NCBI RefSeq assembly: GCF_023243075.1 | Contig: NZ_JALKFZ020000161.1 | Coordinates: 1 to 60,313 of the forward strand | Reading direction: 5' to 3' | Source of the DNA: Frankia sp. AiPa1 | GTDB lineage: Bacteria > Actinomycetota > Actinomycetes > Frankiales > Frankiaceae | DNA length: 60,313 bases | In this document: in pieces, positions 30,194 through 38,834 of the stretch | How the letters are laid out: each line of letters starts with the position of its first letter | Numbering within the stretch: the stretch's first letter is position 1 | Notes under the pieces: model-generated | Databases searched by the model: none | The model's input: the letters and a program-made list of their open reading frames with translations, nothing else | Told to the model about the DNA's origin: nothing | Program-made: the position numbers and the translations under genes

Positions 30194-30442
30194 GTGCGCG
30201 GCCAGGTGGGTGCGCCTGGTGCGGTTGGGGTCACTGAAGCGGGGGAGGTTCGGACCGTCCGCCGCATCCTGCTCGACGAACTCGGAACAGACCGTTCCCA
30301 GCTGCATGCGGCGGCCTACTGGAAGCGCGGCAGCAGCTTCGAAGACCTCGACGCCCAGAACGCCCGCCGTTACGCGGCGGCCCTCGCCGCCGGCCGGGAC
30401 CTCAGCGACCCCGAGGTGCTCGAGGAGCTCGCTCTGTCCTGA
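30194..30442 (+). CDS. small hypothetical protein
   Basis: An 82-residue protein; the last 60 residues look like a soluble helical domain (LHAAAYWKRGSSFEDLDAQNARRYAAALAAGRDLSDPEVLEELALS). The start is unsure: GTG 30194 has no clear ribosome binding site and the first 20 residues are low-complexity. It is divergent from the DUF2278 gene and converges on the GH3 gene. Function unknown. Confidence 0.55.
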   Translation: MRGQVGAPGAVGVTEAGEVRTVRRILLDELGTDRSQLHAAAYWKRGSSFEDLDAQNARRYAAALAAGRDLSDPEVLEELALS

Positions 30443-30461
30443 CCGTCGGTCGGACCTTGCC

Positions 30462-32057
30462 TCACGGGGTGCAGCCGAGCAGGCCGGCGCGGGCCTTGCT
30501 GGCCAGCACGGAGGTGGCGGCCTGGGTGAGGCGGCGGGCGAAGGTCGGGCTGCGACGGGCCTCGGCCGCCAGCGCTGCGGTCATCGTCGCCCCGTCGGCA
30601 CCGCGCACGGACAGGGCGAGATCCCCGCCGGCCTCGATGAACCGCACGGCACGCTCGCCGACCGGCACCGATGCGACGGCGACGGCCGCACCCAGATCGT
30701 CCGAGACGACCAGGCCGCCGAAACCAAGCTGGCCACGCAGCAGCCCCGTGACAACCGGGTGGGAGAATACCGCCGGCGCGTCCGGGTCGAGCTGCGGGTA
30801 GCGGGCCAGCGAGACCATCACCGCCGCGGTTCCGGCGGAGATCGCGGCGCGGAACGGCTCCAGGTCCGGGTCGGTGGTGCTCGCCGTCTCGTCCACGGCC
30901 GCGGCGGAGGTGTCGGTGTTGGCGTGCACCCGGCCGAGGCCAGGGAAGTGCTTCACCGTGGCAAGCAGCCCGGCCTGCTGCATCGCGGGGACGGCCACGC
31001 GCATGTCCGCGGCGACCGAACCCGGGTCGGTGCCGAAGTTGCGCTGGTAGAAGCCGATGGGCGGGTTGTCCTGTGCGGTGCCGGGCGCGACGGTGTCGGC
31101 GACCGGCGCGAGATCCAACGTCACTCCGGCCTCGGCGAGGGCTCGCGACCAGCCGCTGGTGCGCTGCCGCAGGGTGGCGGCGTCCCAGCCACCCTGCTCG
31201 AGCGCGGTGGGAATCCGCTCGAAGCCCAGCCCGCTCAGCGACTGGACCTGCCCACCCTCCTGATCGACCGCGATGTGGACCGGGGTCCCGACATCGCCGC
31301 GGGCCGCCTCCTGCACGGCGCGGACCTCGTCGTGCAGGCCGGATGCGGACTGCGCCGAGCGGCCCTGTAGGAACACCCCACCGAGCCGCGACTGCCGGAC
31401 GAGCCCGATCGCCGTGCGCGGACTGCTGATCGGCACACCCACCATGACGACCTGCCCGGCCTGCTGTTCCAGGCTCAGCGCCGCGACGCGGGTCGCCGCG
31501 GCACGGGAGGCGGCGGACGTGGTGCAGGCCGCCGTCGTCCCCGCGCCGGTTCGCGTTCCGTTCGACCCGGCTGACCCACCGCCGTCGGGCGCCGACCTGC
31601 CACCCGCGCCCGCGCTGGCCCCGGACCCGGCGGTGGCGCCGCGACCGTCACCGCCACCGCCTCGCCCTCCCGGACTGTCGGCCCCATCGCGGTCGTGCCC
31701 GTCCGCTCCTGCCCCCGCGCCGAGGGACACGGCGAGCCCGGGGCTGGACGCCGCGGCGGCCGGCGTCCGCGGTGGCCGGTCGCCCTGAGCGGTGATGTCG
31801 GTGCCCGCCGGGCCCGACCGGCCGACTCCGCCGATGACGAACCCGCTGCCGACGACCCCGCCGCCGACGACCATGGCGAACCCGAGCACGGCCACCAGCA
31901 CCGCCGGCACGAGAAGCCGGGAACGCAGGAGCACGCCCGGCCAGGGGCGGCGCGGTATCGGATCACGTTTGGACAGGCGCGGGCGCCGTGCCGGACGCGA
32001 TCGGGTCTGTCGGATCGTCGGGATCAGGGGCCGTCGATGCCGTGGACGTCCGTCCAT
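30462..32057 (-). CDS. glycoside hydrolase family 3 (NagZ/LpqI-like), membrane-anchored
   Basis: A 531-residue exported protein: basic N-terminus, one hydrophobic helix (LLVPAVLVAVLGFAMVVGGG), a Gly/Ser/Ala-rich spacer of about 90 residues, then a GH3 beta-N-acetylhexosaminidase TIM barrel (from about 195). Landmarks are QQAGQVVMVGVPI, HIAVDQEGGQVQSL, LLATVKHFPGLGR and the nucleophile Asp in LVVSDDLGAAVA. The NagZ loop that normally carries the catalytic D-S/T-H reads NTDTSAA here, so the general acid His is missing; some actinobacterial members look the same. It probably acts in cell-wall turnover, with altered activity. It starts 25 nt after the DUF574 methyltransferase, so the two are probably co-transcribed. 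Confidence 0.87.
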   Translation of the reverse strand: MDGRPRHRRPLIPTIRQTRSRPARRPRLSKRDPIPRRPWPGVLLRSRLLVPAVLVAVLGFAMVVGGGVVGSGFVIGGVGRSGPAGTDITAQGDRPPRTPAAAASSPGLAVSLGAGAGADGHDRDGADSPGGRGGGGDGRGATAGSGASAGAGGRSAPDGGGSAGSNGTRTGAGTTAACTTSAASRAAATRVAALSLEQQAGQVVMVGVPISSPRTAIGLVRQSRLGGVFLQGRSAQSASGLHDEVRAVQEAARGDVGTPVHIAVDQEGGQVQSLSGLGFERIPTALEQGGWDAATLRQRTSGWSRALAEAGVTLDLAPVADTVAPGTAQDNPPIGFYQRNFGTDPGSVAADMRVAVPAMQQAGLLATVKHFPGLGRVHANTDTSAAAVDETASTTDPDLEPFRAAISAGTAAVMVSLARYPQLDPDAPAVFSHPVVTGLLRGQLGFGGLVVSDDLGAAVAVASVPVGERAVRFIEAGGDLALSVRGADGATMTAALAAEARRSPTFARRLTQAATSVLASKARAGLLGCTP

Positions 32058-32081
32058 GAGGGGTCTGTCGATACCTCGCGA

Positions 32082-32888
32082 TTACCTCTTGCGGCCGATT
32101 CCGCCGTAGATGTGCAGCGGCTCCGGGCTGGTCGCGGGCGGGGGCCGCCAGAACGGGGTCGAGACGACGCCCGGCTCGACGAGCTCGAGGCCGTCGAAGA
32201 AGGAGGCGACCTGCTCGGGCGTTCGCAGGTTGTAGGGATGCCCGTCGGCCTGGGTGATCTCGATCGCCTTGTCGACGTCCTCGCCGTGGGTGCCGTCGTT
32301 CAGCACGAGGTAGCTTCCCGGGGACACCGCCTCCCGCAACCGCGTGACGATGCTCGTCGCCTCGTCGTTGTCGGCCACGTTTCCCACGATGCCGAACATG
32401 ACCAGGGCCACCGGCTGGGAGAAGTCCAGGACCTCGGCCGCACCGGCGAGAATGGCGTCCGGGTCACGGACGTCGGCGTCGACGTAGGCGGTGGCCCCGC
32501 CGGGTGCGCTGGTCAGCAGCGCGCGGGCGTGCACCAGCACCAGCGGGTCGTTGTCGACGTAGACGGTGCGGGACTCAGGTGCGATCCGCTGCGCGACCTC
32601 ATGGGTGTTGTCCGCGCTCGGCAGGCCGGTGCCGATGTCCAGGAACTGGCGGATGCCCGCCTCGCCGGCGAGATAGGTGACTGCCCGGACCAGGAACTCC
32701 CGCTGGGCGCGGGCGACCCGCACGATGTCCGGGTAGACCTCGTAGACCTTGTCGCCCAGCTCCCGGTCGGCGGGGAAGTTGTCCTTGCCGCCGAGCCAGT
32801 AGTTCCAGACCCGAGCGGAGTGCGGCACGCTCGTATCCACCCGCGACCAGGCGCTCTGCGCCGGCTCGTCCGTCCCCATATCAGCCAT
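32082..32888 (-). CDS. DUF574 family SAM-dependent methyltransferase
   Basis: A 268-residue member of the S-adenosylmethionine methyltransferase family PF04672, which is amplified in Streptomyces, Frankia and relatives. Family marks are VPHSARVWNYWLGGKDNFPADRE, RQFLDIGTGLPS (SAM-binding loop), VYVDNDPLVLVHARALL and VALVMFGIVGNV. The substrate is not known for this family. The C-terminus (PFWRPP) is typical. No clear ribosome binding site precedes ATG 32888. It lies between the WD40 gene and GH3 on the same strand. Confidence 0.92.
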   Translation of the reverse strand: MADMGTDEPAQSAWSRVDTSVPHSARVWNYWLGGKDNFPADRELGDKVYEVYPDIVRVARAQREFLVRAVTYLAGEAGIRQFLDIGTGLPSADNTHEVAQRIAPESRTVYVDNDPLVLVHARALLTSAPGGATAYVDADVRDPDAILAGAAEVLDFSQPVALVMFGIVGNVADNDEATSIVTRLREAVSPGSYLVLNDGTHGEDVDKAIEITQADGHPYNLRTPEQVASFFDGLELVEPGVVSTPFWRPPPATSPEPLHIYGGIGRKR

Positions 32889-32987
32889 GATGCACGCCCG
32901 GCCCGACCTTCTGTCCGTCCGTGACTGGAAAGGTGCTTCCCGGTGCCGACCCCGCAGGTTCGTTGGGTCGGATCCGACTCTCGTTGT

Positions 32988-34088
32988 CTACCTGTTGCCA
33001 TCCTGCCTCTGGTGCTGATGAACCTCATGGATTTGGACCGTGCGGTCCCAGCTTCCACTGACCAGGACGTTCCCGCTGCGGGAGAAGGCGACGCCGGTGA
33101 CGTGCTCCCGATGCGGACGAATGCGTGCGAGTTCGGCGCCGCTGCGGTCGTCCCAGATCGTTATCGTGCCGTCGTGCGAACCGGCGGCGAGCAGCTGTCC
33201 GTCCGCTGAGTACGCCATCGACAGGATGGCCCCGCCACCGGTGTGCAGGGCGGCGTGTCGCTGACCGGTGTCGGCGTCGTGCAGGATGATGGCGCCGTTC
33301 TCGGTGCCGGACGCGACGGTTCGCGCCCGGGGTGAGAATGCGATGGCGACCACCGAGCCGTCATGGTCGAGGATGACCGGGCGCGCTCGACCAGCCGTAC
33401 GCCAGATCCGCACCGTGCGGTCCAGACCGGCGGACGCGACCAGATCCCCGTCCGGGGAGAACGCACAGGCCCGCACGATTCCGGTGTGGCCGTGGCGGCC
33501 GTGGAAAACCCGCAGCAGGCCCCGGTCCGCGACGCTCCATAACCGCACCCGGTGGTCGAGGTGCCCCGACGCCAGCAGACTGCCGTCGGGGGAGAACGTG
33601 ATACCGAAGACCGCGCCGGTCGGTCCCTCGGGGGCGAGGGTGAAGCTCGGGCCGACCGAACGCAGCGGTGTCACCTGCACCCTTCGTTCGTCCCTGCCGC
33701 CTGCGACGGCAACCATCGTGCCATCGGGGGAGACGGCGCAGCCGAAGAACCGCTCGGATCCGGGCGCGGGGCGCTCGGGGTCGCCCGCGAGAACGGTCGA
33801 CCTGCCATCGGCGAGATTCCATCGGCGGGTGGTGCCGTCATGGCTGGCGGAGACGGCCCACCGGCCGTCCGGCGCACAGGCCACACCGTTCACCCAGTTC
33901 CGGTGCCCGACGAGTGTCCGGCGCGGCCAGAGTGCCACCCGAAGCGGTACCGGATCGGTCGACGGGAATGCGTCGGCTGCGCCGTCTGGACGTGGCACCG
34001 GTCGCGGAAAGCGTGGCAGGCCCGGGTCAAATCGGTCGATTCCAGGGTCATCCGGCCCGAGGAAGTCGCGGCGTTCGTCACTGGCCAC
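32988..34088 (-). CDS. WD40-repeat protein
   Basis: A 366-residue beta-propeller protein with about seven WD40 repeats covering residues 60-360 (LVGHRNWVNGVACAPDGRWAVSASHDGTTRRW; GHTGIVRACAFSPDGDLVASAGLDRTVRIW; REHVTGVAFSRSGNVLVSGSWDRTVQIH and others). No kinase or other enzyme domain is attached and no signal peptide is seen, so it is likely a cytoplasmic scaffold. GTG 34088 is preferred because GGAGGGGG lies about 10 nt upstream; a GTG at 34133 would add 15 residues. Confidence 0.87.
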   Translation of the reverse strand: MASDERRDFLGPDDPGIDRFDPGLPRFPRPVPRPDGAADAFPSTDPVPLRVALWPRRTLVGHRNWVNGVACAPDGRWAVSASHDGTTRRWNLADGRSTVLAGDPERPAPGSERFFGCAVSPDGTMVAVAGGRDERRVQVTPLRSVGPSFTLAPEGPTGAVFGITFSPDGSLLASGHLDHRVRLWSVADRGLLRVFHGRHGHTGIVRACAFSPDGDLVASAGLDRTVRIWRTAGRARPVILDHDGSVVAIAFSPRARTVASGTENGAIILHDADTGQRHAALHTGGGAILSMAYSADGQLLAAGSHDGTITIWDDRSGAELARIRPHREHVTGVAFSRSGNVLVSGSWDRTVQIHEVHQHQRQDGNR

Positions 34089-34246
34089 AGCCCATCCCCC
34101 TCCGGTGTCGCCGTGCGCCCCATCGTCACGCACGGGCGGTGAGATATCGGCGAGATGAGGACGGAGCCGAGCGGCAAGGGCTGTCGGTTGGCCGACTGTC
34201 CGGTCTGCGGACTGTCCTTGCCAGTCCTTGGCAGCCCTCGCCCATC

Positions 34247-34288
34247 GCCGAATTTCCGGACCTCGCCCGCGAGATCCGGAAATTCGGC
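34247..34288 (-). terminator. terminator of the esterase gene, perfect 14-bp stem
   Basis: GCCGAATTTCCGGA and TCCGGAAATTCGGC pair perfectly around a 14-nt loop, starting 9 nt after the esterase stop codon on the minus strand. Four further pairs can form inside the loop. Confidence 0.85.
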
Positions 34289-34296
34289 GGGCGAAG

Positions 34297-35418
34297 TCAG
34301 CGGGCGTCGCTGGCGGCGGGTACCGCCGCCGGGCGGGTGACGCAGTCGGTGTCGGTCACCTCGCCGGCGGGTGTCGCACCGATCGACGACATCAGCAGGG
34401 GCCAGGCGGCCGCCATAGCCCGCTTCCAGTCGGTCCAGTCGTGGCTGTACCCCTTGAAGAGGCAGTAGGTGTGTGGGACCGGCGGAGAGAGGGACGCCAG
34501 CTTGTCGGAGGTCGCCGCGGTGGTCGGCTGGGCCAGATTCTCCTGGAAGCCCCCGGAGTCGCCGGCGGAAAGGAAAACGCGGGTACCGGCCAGCTTGGCC
34601 GCGTTGAGATAGGGGTCGTTGCGCTCCCAGATCGCCCGCTGGGCCGGAACCTTCGGGTCACCCCAGATCGCGGAGAAGCCCTTTCCGCAGATGAGTCCGG
34701 GCGTGTCGATGGCCGTGCCGGCAAGGCCACCGTCAGGGGTGCGCAGCGGGTCGAGGTCGCCGCTCCAGGACGCGGTCGCCCGGTAGAGGCCAGGGTGGTT
34801 CTCCGCGAGTTTCAACGCGCCCTGGCCGCCCATGGAGTAGCCGGCCACCGCGCGCACGCCACTGGCGTGATAGCCCCGCTCGAGGAGCTGCGGGAGCTCC
34901 GTTGTCAGGTACGTCTCCCACTCCGGCGGACCGCTCTTGCCGGCGTTGTACCAGTCGCTGTACGAGCTGCAGCCGTTCGTGTCGGGAATCGCGATGATCG
35001 CCGACGAGTCGGCGCTCAGTTTGGCCACGTCCGAGTTGTCGGAGTAGATCGTGTAGCCGGCGACACCGCCGTGCAGCAGGTACAGCGTCGGCCAGGTGGC
35101 GGTCGCGTCGCGTGTCCAGCCGCTGGGCAGGAGCAGCCGGACCCATTTCACCGGCTCACCGGTGATCGGAGAGGCGATCCCGACATCGAGCGTGCGCTGA
35201 TCCTGCCATCGCTCCTGTGCGACCCGCGCGCCGTCGTCCGCCTTTGTGCTCAGTACTGCCTGCAGCGTCTGCAGCGACTGGCTGGCTCCGGCCAGGGCGA
35301 TCCCGGGCAGAAGAACGGCCTGTGCGGAACCGGCCGCCGTCAGCTGCATCGTCAGTGCGAGCAGCAGCGTGGCGAACGCACATACGCAGCGGCGAAAAAA
35401 TCTCCCACCCGTTTTCAC
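34297..35418 (-). CDS. secreted esterase of the esterase D/antigen 85 family
   Basis: A 373-residue exported alpha/beta-hydrolase. The signal peptide has an Arg n-region, a long hydrophobic stretch (CAFATLLLALTMQLTAA) and probable cleavage after GSAQA. The mature part has the oxyanion-region YLLHGGVAGY, the nucleophile Ser in AVAGYSMGGQGAL and the late His in FKGYSHDWTDWKRA, as in the putative esterase family PF00756 that includes mycolyltransferases. The substrate is unknown. GTG 35418 is chosen because the signal peptide begins there; an upstream start is possible. Confidence 0.87.
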   Translation of the reverse strand: MKTGGRFFRRCVCAFATLLLALTMQLTAAGSAQAVLLPGIALAGASQSLQTLQAVLSTKADDGARVAQERWQDQRTLDVGIASPITGEPVKWVRLLLPSGWTRDATATWPTLYLLHGGVAGYTIYSDNSDVAKLSADSSAIIAIPDTNGCSSYSDWYNAGKSGPPEWETYLTTELPQLLERGYHASGVRAVAGYSMGGQGALKLAENHPGLYRATASWSGDLDPLRTPDGGLAGTAIDTPGLICGKGFSAIWGDPKVPAQRAIWERNDPYLNAAKLAGTRVFLSAGDSGGFQENLAQPTTAATSDKLASLSPPVPHTYCLFKGYSHDWTDWKRAMAAAWPLLMSSIGATPAGEVTDTDCVTRPAAVPAASDAR

Positions 35419-36033
35419 TCCACCGAGTTTCGGCCTCTGAATGCGGGCCGCGCCAGTACCCGAATGTGCCGACCTGCAACACCATGGAAGCACCACGGAA
35501 GGACGAGAAATGCGCGACGCCGGGGCCGGGGGCGCGCTCCGTCTGTGCTCTGCGGCTGGCCGGACGTCCGTGCTGGTCCCATGAGATCCACGTGTTGCCG
35601 GATGAAGAGCTGGTCATGTGCCTGGCGGCGAGGGGGGCAGCCGCTTCCGTCGGGCGCATGACCTCTTGTTGGTTTATCGCTGTCGAATTTTCGCGACTGC
35701 TGGCCAGGCGAGGCGGCGTGGCGCGGGACTGTTGATGATCGGACCTGGCAGTGGCTGTGCCCACGGTTCCTCGGTACCGCACGTGAAGGTCGTTTCAGGG
35801 TAGAGTTGTCCGCCCCGGCCGCAGGTGATCCCATCCTTGCGGCGGAATCTCTAGCTGGGTGTGGCCACATGGGGCGTCAACGACCGCCGGCTCCCACGTT
35901 GCGTACACGGCGCCCGCCTGACGACGGTGGCCCGGTGCGCCCGCTGGTCCCCGCCGGGCGCGGTCGCGGGCGGATCGCCGGGCAGGCCGCCGTGTGCCAG
36001 AGCGGAACGCGGGGCAGGTCGTAGGCTAGGGCC
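35419..36033. other. divergent intergenic region
   Basis: No convincing gene in 615 bp between the esterase (minus) and mhuD (plus). A plus-strand frame of 83 codons beginning with ATG near 35485 has no ribosome binding site or recognisable domain and is not called. Promoters for both neighbours must lie here. Confidence 0.45.
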
Positions 36034-36354
36034 GTGACCGTTGTGAAAATCAATGCCATCGAGGTTCCCGCGGGCGCCGGCCCCGAGCTGGAAAAGCGGT
36101 TCGCCAACCGGCTGCACGCGGTGGACGGCCAGCCCGGCTTCGTGTCGTTCGAGCTGCTGCGGCCGGTGAAGGGCGACGATCGCTACTTCGTCGTGACGCA
36201 CTGGGACAGCGAGGAGTCCTTCCAGGCGTGGCTCACCGGGCCGGCCATGGAGGCACATTCCGGCGAGCGTGCCCGCCCCGTGTCGTCCGGCGCGTCCCTG
36301 CTGGAATTCGAGGTCGTCCAGCGGTCGGTCGCCGAAGGCGCCCCGCGAACCTGA
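36034..36354 (+). CDS. mhuD: haem-degrading monooxygenase, MhuD-like
   Basis: A 106-residue ferredoxin-like protein of the antibiotic-biosynthesis-monooxygenase superfamily that opens the haem ring to release iron. It begins MTVVKINAIEVPAGAGPELE, close to mycobacterial MhuD, and keeps the three key active-site residues at the same numbers: Asn7, Trp66 (SFQAWLTGP) and His75 (MEAHSGER, the haem ligand). In MhuD the product is mycobilin, without carbon monoxide release. GTG 36034 is the only sensible start. It acts in the cytosol as a homodimer. No haem-uptake genes lie next to it. A terminator hairpin follows. Confidence 0.87.
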   Translation: MTVVKINAIEVPAGAGPELEKRFANRLHAVDGQPGFVSFELLRPVKGDDRYFVVTHWDSEESFQAWLTGPAMEAHSGERARPVSSGASLLEFEVVQRSVAEGAPRT

Positions 36355-36403
36355 CCGACCCGCACGCCCACACCGACTCGATGATCGACTGACCCTCGCT
36401 GGG

Positions 36404-36461
36404 ACCCGTAGCGCCCCACAGGCCGCGCCGTGAGGCGACCAACCTGTGGGCCCGCACGGGT
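36404..36461. terminator. bidirectional terminator between mhuD and the SnoaL-like gene
   Basis: CCCACAGG (36415-36422) pairs with CCTGTGGG (36443-36450), extended outward by ACCCGT (36404-36409) and ACGGGT (36456-36461). It lies between two converging genes. Confidence 0.7.
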
Positions 36462-36473
36462 CAGGTGCGCGGG

Positions 36474-36896
36474 TCAGGCACGCAGTGCGGCGGCGACTCC
36501 GGCGGAATCCTGAATGTCCTGGAGCCTGGTAACGAGGCCGTCCGGGCCGAACGTCCAGACGTGGACGAGGTCCTGGGCGAACGATCGGCCGGTGGAGCGG
36601 ATCGTCGCCCGCTGTTCCAGCAGGACGGCGACCCGATCGCCGGCGGCGAAGAACTCGACGGGCGCGAAGTGGGCTATGTCGAACTCCTGGCCGAGGATGG
36701 CGAACACCTCCGCCACCTGTTCCCGACCGGTACGGACGCCGAAGTAAGCGAGGTCGGCGGGGCCGGCGTTGCTCCACACGACATCCGGCGCCAACGCCGC
36801 GAGCACACCTTCGACGTCCCCGGACCCGAACGCCACGTAGATCGACTGGACCCGCTCCAGGTTTGTGGTGCCCAGTCTGTTGTCCACGGTTGCCAT
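36474..36896 (-). CDS. SnoaL-like (NTF2-fold) protein
   Basis: A 140-residue alpha+beta barrel protein of the SnoaL/ketosteroid-isomerase-like group: NLERVQSIYVAFGSGDVEGVLAALAPDVVWSNAGP, then REQVAEVFAILG and VAVLLEQRATIRSTGRSF. These act as isomerases, cyclases or ligand carriers for small hydrophobic molecules; no substrate can be read here. ATG 36896 has AGGAG about 8 nt upstream. It is divergent from the MmyB-type regulator, which probably controls it. Confidence 0.85.
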   Translation of the reverse strand: MATVDNRLGTTNLERVQSIYVAFGSGDVEGVLAALAPDVVWSNAGPADLAYFGVRTGREQVAEVFAILGQEFDIAHFAPVEFFAAGDRVAVLLEQRATIRSTGRSFAQDLVHVWTFGPDGLVTRLQDIQDSAGVAAALRA

Positions 36897-37034
36897 GAGC
36901 CGTCTCCTGTCCTGTCCCGGTGAGATCCGGGGTCGTCGGTGCGAACGGGATCAGCATCGCGGTCCGAGGACGGAAGCAGCCAGGCCGGGATGCACCCGAG
37001 GCGCAGGCAACCCTGGGCAATGCGGTGGATGGGT

Positions 37035-37051
37035 CTGACAGACCCTGTCAG
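37035..37051. promoter_or_regulatory. palindromic candidate operator
   Basis: CTGACAG and CTGTCAG form a perfect 7-bp inverted repeat with a 3-bp centre in the 185-bp region between the SnoaL-like gene and the regulator at 37082, 30 bp before the regulator start. Position and symmetry fit an autoregulatory site for that regulator. Confidence 0.55.
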
Positions 37052-37081
37052 CATCGAGGCGTGGTCGTCCACACTGTTGGT

Positions 37082-37981
37082 ATGGCCCCCACCAGCGCGC
37101 CTCGGTCTGACTCGACGATCCCGCTCCGGGACTTCCTCCGTGCCCGGCGGGCGCGACTGTCGCCCGAAGAGGTCGCGGTGGTCTCAACCGGTACCCGCCG
37201 AGTTCCTGGCCTGCGCCGGGAAGAGGTGGCGGGCCTGGTCGGGGTGAGCGTCGACTACTACGTCCGGTTGGAGCAGGGCAGGGTGCGACCGTCGGACTCG
37301 GTGCTCGACGCGGTTGCCCGCGCGTTGCGCCTGGACGAGACCGAACGGGCACACCTGCGGCGGCTTGTTCATCCGGGCGCGGACACAGCGGCCCAGGTAT
37401 GCGCGGAAAACGTGCGCCCTGAGGTCCAGGAGCTACTTGACGGGCTCGGCGGCCTGCCAGCGCTGGTCATGAATGCCCGCCTCGACATTCTGGCGTGGAA
37501 TCGGCTCGCCGCGGCGCTGATCTGCGACTTCGCGGTGCTGCCGCCCGAGCACCGCAACGCCGTCTGGTTGTTGTTCGTCGATCCGGCGACCCGGCGGCTC
37601 TACCTCGACTGGCCGCGGGTCGCCGGCGACGCAGTGGCGATTTTGCGCGTTGCCAGCGCCACGAACGCCGACCGCGCGACAGCCGAGCTCGTCGACAACC
37701 TGTCACGGACGAGTTCGGAGTTCCGCGCTTTCTGGGCCCGGCACGAGGTCCACGCGAAGACGCACGGCATCAAGGCGTTCCGCCACCCGGTGGTCGGCCC
37801 ACTGACCCTGCGCTTCGAGACGCTCGGACTTCCTGGCGACCAGCAGAGCTTGATCACCTATCCGCCCGTCGATGCCGAGTCCGCCGCGACATTGCGCCTC
37901 CTGGCGGCCTGGGAGGAAGGGCACCCGGCTCCCGAACGTGGTGCTTCTCCAGCACCCGCAGATCCGCGGATCCAATTCTGA
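37082..37981 (+). CDS. XRE-family regulator with MmyB-type ligand-binding domain
   Basis: A 299-residue transcription factor. An XRE helix-turn-helix occupies about 15-80 (LRDFLRARRARLSPEEV, VPGLRREEVAGLVGVSVDYYVRLEQGR), followed by the MmyB-like PAS-fold domain that can bind a fatty acid in characterised members (LPALVMNARLDILAWNRLAAAL; LTLRFETLGLPGDQQSLITYPP). ATG 37082 has no ribosome binding site and the mRNA may be leaderless. It is divergent from the SnoaL-like gene; such regulators usually control the divergent neighbour. Confidence 0.9.
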   Translation: MAPTSAPRSDSTIPLRDFLRARRARLSPEEVAVVSTGTRRVPGLRREEVAGLVGVSVDYYVRLEQGRVRPSDSVLDAVARALRLDETERAHLRRLVHPGADTAAQVCAENVRPEVQELLDGLGGLPALVMNARLDILAWNRLAAALICDFAVLPPEHRNAVWLLFVDPATRRLYLDWPRVAGDAVAILRVASATNADRATAELVDNLSRTSSEFRAFWARHEVHAKTHGIKAFRHPVVGPLTLRFETLGLPGDQQSLITYPPVDAESAATLRLLAAWEEGHPAPERGASPAPADPRIQF

Positions 37982-37991
37982 CGCTACGCCG

Positions 37992-38121
37992 TCAGGTGCG
38001 TGCGGATTGCCCCGTCCCGCTCAATCCTTCCAATACTGACTGGTCCAGCACCATCCCGATCAGCAGCGCCAACGGACCGTTTCGTCAGCAGCTCGTCTGC
38101 CTCATCGATCTGGCCCAGATG
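37992..38121 (-). pseudogene. relic of an HhH-GPD base-excision DNA glycosylase (N-terminal fragment)
   Basis: Read on the minus strand, QIDEADELLT in one frame is followed, after a one-base shift, by RNGPLALLIGMVLDQ in another. Together these match the N-terminal signature of an actinobacterial HhH-GPD family protein (typically ..ADELL..PLALLIGMLLDQQ..). The match stops after LDQ and a TGA follows at 37992-37994. Only about 40 codons remain, so it is a remnant. Confidence 0.5.
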
Positions 38122-38189
38122 CGGTCCCACGACGTCACCGTGGCGGACACGGCAGCGTCGCCTGGCCTGGCAGGTCACCACATGGATGA

Positions 38190-38400
38190 TCGTCTCACGC
38201 AGGTCAGCTGGTCACACGTCGATGGACCCGGGTACGGGAACCGCCGGGCTCGGTGAGGGTCAGCGACTCCGCGACGACGATCCGCGACGACCAGTCGACA
38301 CCTCCATGGGCATCCAAGGCGATCTGGCGCAGCCGAGGCCACACGCCCGCCCTGGGCCCAGGCATGGAACCACCGGTGCGCCGCGGGCACCGACACCCCT
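38190..38400 (-). pseudogene. possible IS5-type transposase remnant
   Basis: On the minus strand, HRWFHAWAQGG in one frame and WPRLRQIALDAHGGVDWSSRIVVAESLTL in another resemble the segment of IS5-family transposases that runs WxxxHRRWxxDGTWxRLL to AxGxIDWxVSVDST. The frame is broken and flanking parts are not recognisable. No terminal inverted repeats or target duplications were found. The assignment is tentative. Confidence 0.4.
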
Positions 38401-38596
38401 CCGGGACCAGCCGAAGAGCAGGGCTGCTCACCATCCTTCCATGATCAGAGATGTACCCGCAGCGGCCACACGAGACATGCTCTAAGCCGCCACGCCACCG
38501 GGGGCCGAGCCGATCTCCGCCAGCCTGAAGAGGCTCGCCCAAGGCATTGACGGTGTCCCGCGTGGGTTACAAACCGTAGGTCAGAGGCCATCTATC

Positions 38597-38672
38597 TGGA
38601 GCCGGCGAGGGGACTCGAACCCCTAACCCCTCGATTACAAGTCGAGAGCGCTACCAATTGCGCCACACCGGC
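38597..38672 (-). tRNA. tRNA-Thr (anticodon UGU)
   Basis: The minus strand folds into a complete cloverleaf: acceptor GCCGGTG/CGCCGGC, D-arm GGCGCAATTGGTAGCGC, anticodon stem CTCGA/TCGAG with loop CTTGTAA (anticodon TGT), and T-arm GGGGTTCGAGTCCCC. The discriminator is T and CCA is encoded. It decodes ACA, rare in this G+C-rich genome. Decayed genes lie on both sides. Confidence 0.97.
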
Positions 38673-38834
38673 TGGTACTCCGACGATACCCGACGTGGGG
38701 CGGCGACAGGCTCACACGCGGGTGGCCGGGTGGAGGGTCGCAGCGGTGCGGCGGCGTTGGCGGTGGCCCCAGCCGTGACAGTGCCGGCCGCGCTCCCGGC
38801 TGGCGGCCCGCCCCTCGCCTCTTTGAAGGTTCCT

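Noticed and set aside
35485..35735. 83-residue plus-strand ORF before mhuD
   Set aside because: No ribosome binding site, no known domain and an unusual Cys/Arg-rich composition.
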